Of a stretch of DNA of 35,714 bases, positions 33,707 to 35,714 are shown piece by piece. The DNA comes from CAYTNY01 sp964439215. GTDB lineage: Bacteria > Oederibacteriota > PGYV01 > CAYTNY01. Positions within the stretch are counted from its first letter, which is position 1. Each line of letters opens with the position of its first letter. The notes under the pieces were generated by a model. The model searched no databases. It saw only the letters and a program-made list of their open reading frames with translations, and was not told the origin of the DNA. Where the stretch lies: assembly GCA_964439215.1 (NCBI GenBank), contig CAYTNY010000016.1, forward strand, positions 1 through 35,714. Direction: 5' to 3'. The translations under genes were made by a program, and so were the position numbers.

Positions 33707-34384
33707 ATGGCGTATAACAGAAATCTTACCGAACAGCATGAAAGATGGCTGAGGACTTCGGAAGGGATGTATTTTGACGAAAAAGAAAAGGAACTTTTAA
33801 TAACCTCTCTGCGTCTGAAAACAGGAGAAAAAATTCTTGAGCCGGGCTGCGGAACCGGGCGGTATATCAGATATTTTAATGAGATTGGACTGGAAGCTCA
33901 TGGTATAGAGCCGGTTGAAGAGCTGATAAAACTTGCGGCAATGAAAACAGACATCCCGGAGGATCGTATCAAAAAAGGAAATATGGAAAATCTTCCTTAT
34001 AAGGACGTAAGTTTTGATTGTGTGATATTTATGACAACTCTTGAATATGCCTCTGATAAAGCAAAAGCACTGAAAGAAGCATATCGTGTGTCCCGCAGCA
34101 GAATAGCGGTGGTGTTCCTGAATAAAAACGCAAGCATGAATTTTATAAAGTATAAAAGGCGGCGCGGGCTTACTTCTGATGCGGATTTTTTTTCATCGGG
34201 ACAACTGAAAAAATTTGCGGAAAGAGCCCTGCTCAGCGAGCTTGACAGAATAGATATAAAAATAAGGCATACGGTTTTTCTTCCGCCTCAGATAGGCAGA
34301 TTTGTGCCGTTTGTTGATACAGTGCTGGAAAAACTCAACCTGCCTTTCGGGAATATTGCGATTCTTGTAATAAAGAAAAGATAA
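33707..34384 (+). CDS. Class I SAM-dependent methyltransferase
   Basis: 225 aa with Rossmann motif I LEPGCGTGRYIRYF, an acidic HGIEPVEEL, KGNMENLPYKDVSFDCVIFMTTLEY and the KALKEAYRVSR segment of ubiE/SmtA-like methyltransferases. The N-terminus (NRNLTEQHERWLRTSEGMYFDEKEK) and a basic patch RRRG near 149 are less conserved. ATG 33707 follows AGGAAGG. Substrate unknown; the neighbours suggest a surface glycan, or the FabD-like protein's partner lipid. Confidence 0.88.
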   Translation: MAYNRNLTEQHERWLRTSEGMYFDEKEKELLITSLRLKTGEKILEPGCGTGRYIRYFNEIGLEAHGIEPVEELIKLAAMKTDIPEDRIKKGNMENLPYKDVSFDCVIFMTTLEYASDKAKALKEAYRVSRSRIAVVFLNKNASMNFIKYKRRRGLTSDADFFSSGQLKKFAERALLSELDRIDIKIRHTVFLPPQIGRFVPFVDTVLEKLNLPFGNIAILVIKKR

Positions 34385-34396
34385 ACGAGGAGATTT

Positions 34397-35329
34397 ATGG
34401 CTGTTATAGGATATATGTTTTCCGGAAGCGGATATCAGTATATTAACATGGGGAAAAAAATATATGATCATATGTGGGGGTTCAGAAAGTTTTATGACAA
34501 AGCGGAAAAAAAATTTCCTGAATTTAAGATCAACAAGCTCTCTTTTATAGGACCAGAAGAAGAATTAATGCGCGAGGAAAACGGCGTTATTATATGCGGA
34601 GTTTATCAATGCGGGGTGTATGAAGTACTGAAAGAAAAGAACATAAAGCCTGAACAGGCTATGGGATTTAAAACAGGTGAACTTGCGGCTTTTATCAGCG
34701 CGGGATCGCTGTCATTTGAAAATGCACTCGGGCTCATGGCAAAAAAGACCGAATTTGTAAAAAAAGACGTAAACAGGGAAAATTTTTTCCATTTGCTTGT
34801 AAACGGACTGAAAACAGAAACTGTTGAAAAGATGGCGCTTGAGATAAATAAACGCGTAAAGTGTGAGATAACTTCATATAATGCCGATGATTCCGCTGTT
34901 GTGATATGTGAAAAAAAGATAAAAGATAAACTTGCGGCAATATTTAAAAAAGCAGGCGCGCATATAATAGAACTTCCTTATGAAGAAATGTCGAATTTTT
35001 CTCTTCTGCGGAATGCGGCGGAAAAGATGAAAAAAGAATTTGAAAATATTGAGTTTGACAGGCCGAATTTCAGGATGCTCAGCCAGACAAAAGGGAATTA
35101 TTATGAAAATACCGCTGAAATAAAGGAAACACTATTTGAATATATTCATAAACCCGCGCGAATCGGAGATGCGCTGAAAAATATGCTGAAAAACGGAGTT
35201 AATACATTTGTGGAAGTGGGACCGGGAAATTTTATGTACAGAATGGGAAAAAAAGCGGACAGAGACAAACGTATTTTAAGCACCAATGATCTGGGGCAGA
35301 TACAGATAACAATAAAACTGGCAAACTGA
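34397..35329 (+). CDS. FabD-like acyltransferase homologue lacking the catalytic dyad
   Basis: 310 aa, the full length of malonyl-CoA:ACP transacylase. The fold signature is clear: MFSGSGYQYINMGKKIYDHM in place of FPGQGSQ, AAFISAGSLSFENALGLM and a C-terminal GVNTFVEVGPGNFMYRMGKK. But the nucleophile motif GHSLGE reads G90-F-K-T-G-E95 (Ser to Lys), the catalytic His aligns with Asn200 in YEEMSNFSLL, and the substrate-binding Arg lies in a Lys-rich AKKTEF segment. Normal transacylase activity is therefore unlikely. It might be a scaffold or regulatory pseudoenzyme. It follows the methyltransferase by 12 bp and precedes a DgkA-type gene by 14 bp. No ACP or ketosynthase is in view. Confidence 0.82.
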   Translation: MAVIGYMFSGSGYQYINMGKKIYDHMWGFRKFYDKAEKKFPEFKINKLSFIGPEEELMREENGVIICGVYQCGVYEVLKEKNIKPEQAMGFKTGELAAFISAGSLSFENALGLMAKKTEFVKKDVNRENFFHLLVNGLKTETVEKMALEINKRVKCEITSYNADDSAVVICEKKIKDKLAAIFKKAGAHIIELPYEEMSNFSLLRNAAEKMKKEFENIEFDRPNFRMLSQTKGNYYENTAEIKETLFEYIHKPARIGDALKNMLKNGVNTFVEVGPGNFMYRMGKKADRDKRILSTNDLGQIQITIKLAN

Positions 35330-35343
35330 GAGGGAGGCAGATT

Positions 35344-35714
35344 ATGATAAAAATTGTGAAGAAATTAACAAAGTCGTTTTTTTACGCATTCAGGGGGGTA
35401 TGGTGGGGCTTTGCCACAAGGAAAAATCTTTTTGTATTTACGCTCGTGGCGCTACTGGTGTTCCCAATACTGAAAATTCTGCATCTTTCCAAAGGAGAGA
35501 CAGCGGTTATAATGCTTGCCTGGCTGGTTGTTATTGTTGTTGAAATCGTAAATACCTCGATAGAGCAGATGGTTGATGTTGTGCATCCGGATTTTCACGA
35601 GGGTTTCGGGCTCGTAAAGGATATTGCCGCCGGAGCCGTGCTTTTTTCCATAGTCTCCGCGATAATAGTGAGCCTTCTTATAATATGGGACCCTATGATG
35701 CTGAAACTGCAGGA
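35344..35714 (+). CDS. Diacylglycerol kinase/undecaprenol kinase family (3' partial)
   Basis: The reading frame is open to the right edge (123 full codons), so the C-terminus is missing or just beyond. ATG 35344 follows GAGGGAGGC. The DgkA signature is in EIVNTSIEQMVDVVHPDFHEGFG and LVKDIAAGAVL, with three hydrophobic segments. DgkA phosphorylates diacylglycerol in E. coli, while Gram-positive and many other members phosphorylate undecaprenol, regenerating the glycan carrier lipid. Position in the polyprenol-linked sugar cluster favours undecaprenol, but that is inference. Confidence 0.88.
   Translation, partial: MIKIVKKLTKSFFYAFRGVWWGFATRKNLFVFTLVALLVFPILKILHLSKGETAVIMLAWLVVIVVEIVNTSIEQMVDVVHPDFHEGFGLVKDIAAGAVLFSIVSAIIVSLLIIWDPMMLKLQ

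Overview
The window reads as a chromosomal segment of a Gram-negative-type (diderm) bacterium with an AT-leaning genome. Support for a diderm comes from an AsmA-family protein, several lipobox-bearing lipoproteins, a large signal-peptide protein with a barrel-like C-terminal part, and a LpoA-like cell-wall lipoprotein. Genes sit in tight plus-strand runs with ATGA overlaps, TTG and GTG starts are used, and clear sigma70-type promoters are visible. I cannot assign a phylum from sequence alone. The mix of families (DUF1846, AMMECR1, DUF4921/GalT-like, YfhO, B12 radical SAM) suits an uncultured anaerobic lineage, but that is inference. No phage, insertion sequence, CRISPR array or rRNA gene is visible.

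Layout: (1) 1-1736, the 3' part of a ClC chloride channel/antiporter with CBS domains. (2) 2026-4744, an SOS-type block: lexA, a small SNase-like OB-fold protein, recA, then a four-helix-bundle (S23/bAvd-like) protein, closed by a terminator that could also form a pseudoknot. The lexA promoter carries repeated GTATAC boxes and appears to give a leaderless mRNA. (3) 5071-8252, an AsmA-like envelope protein and a CapA-like metallophosphatase lipoprotein. (4) 8335-8411, a minus-strand CAT-anticodon tRNA (probably tRNA-Ile2) with a near-perfect promoter. (5) 8490-11040, AMMECR1, a beta-carbonic-anhydrase-like protein and DUF1846. (6) 11103-11831 (minus), an unrecognised exported protein. (7) 12031-17298, a TPR-plus-barrel-like envelope protein, then a sugar ABC importer (lipoprotein binding protein and two permeases, no ATPase).

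(8) 17590-28539 is one long apparent operon behind a TTGTAT-17-TATAAT promoter: GalT-like DUF4921, a parvulin lipoprotein, a LpoA-like lipoprotein with an inserted CsgG/LpoB-like domain, hisS, pdxA, rsmA, glmS and a B12-binding radical SAM protein. (9) 28752-35714 is a surface glycan or glycolipid module: UDP-glucuronate decarboxylase-like epimerase, YfhO-like membrane protein, polyprenol-phosphate mannosyltransferase-like GT2, GalE-like epimerase, SAM methyltransferase, a FabD-like protein that has lost its catalytic residues, and a DgkA/undecaprenol-kinase gene cut by the window edge.

Observations most worth follow-up: the lexA-X-recA arrangement with its non-canonical operator, the LpoA/LpoB-like composite lipoprotein, the catalytically dead FabD homologue in a glycan cluster, the extra Leu before the nucleophile Cys of GlmS, and the terminator/pseudoknot after the four-helix-bundle gene.
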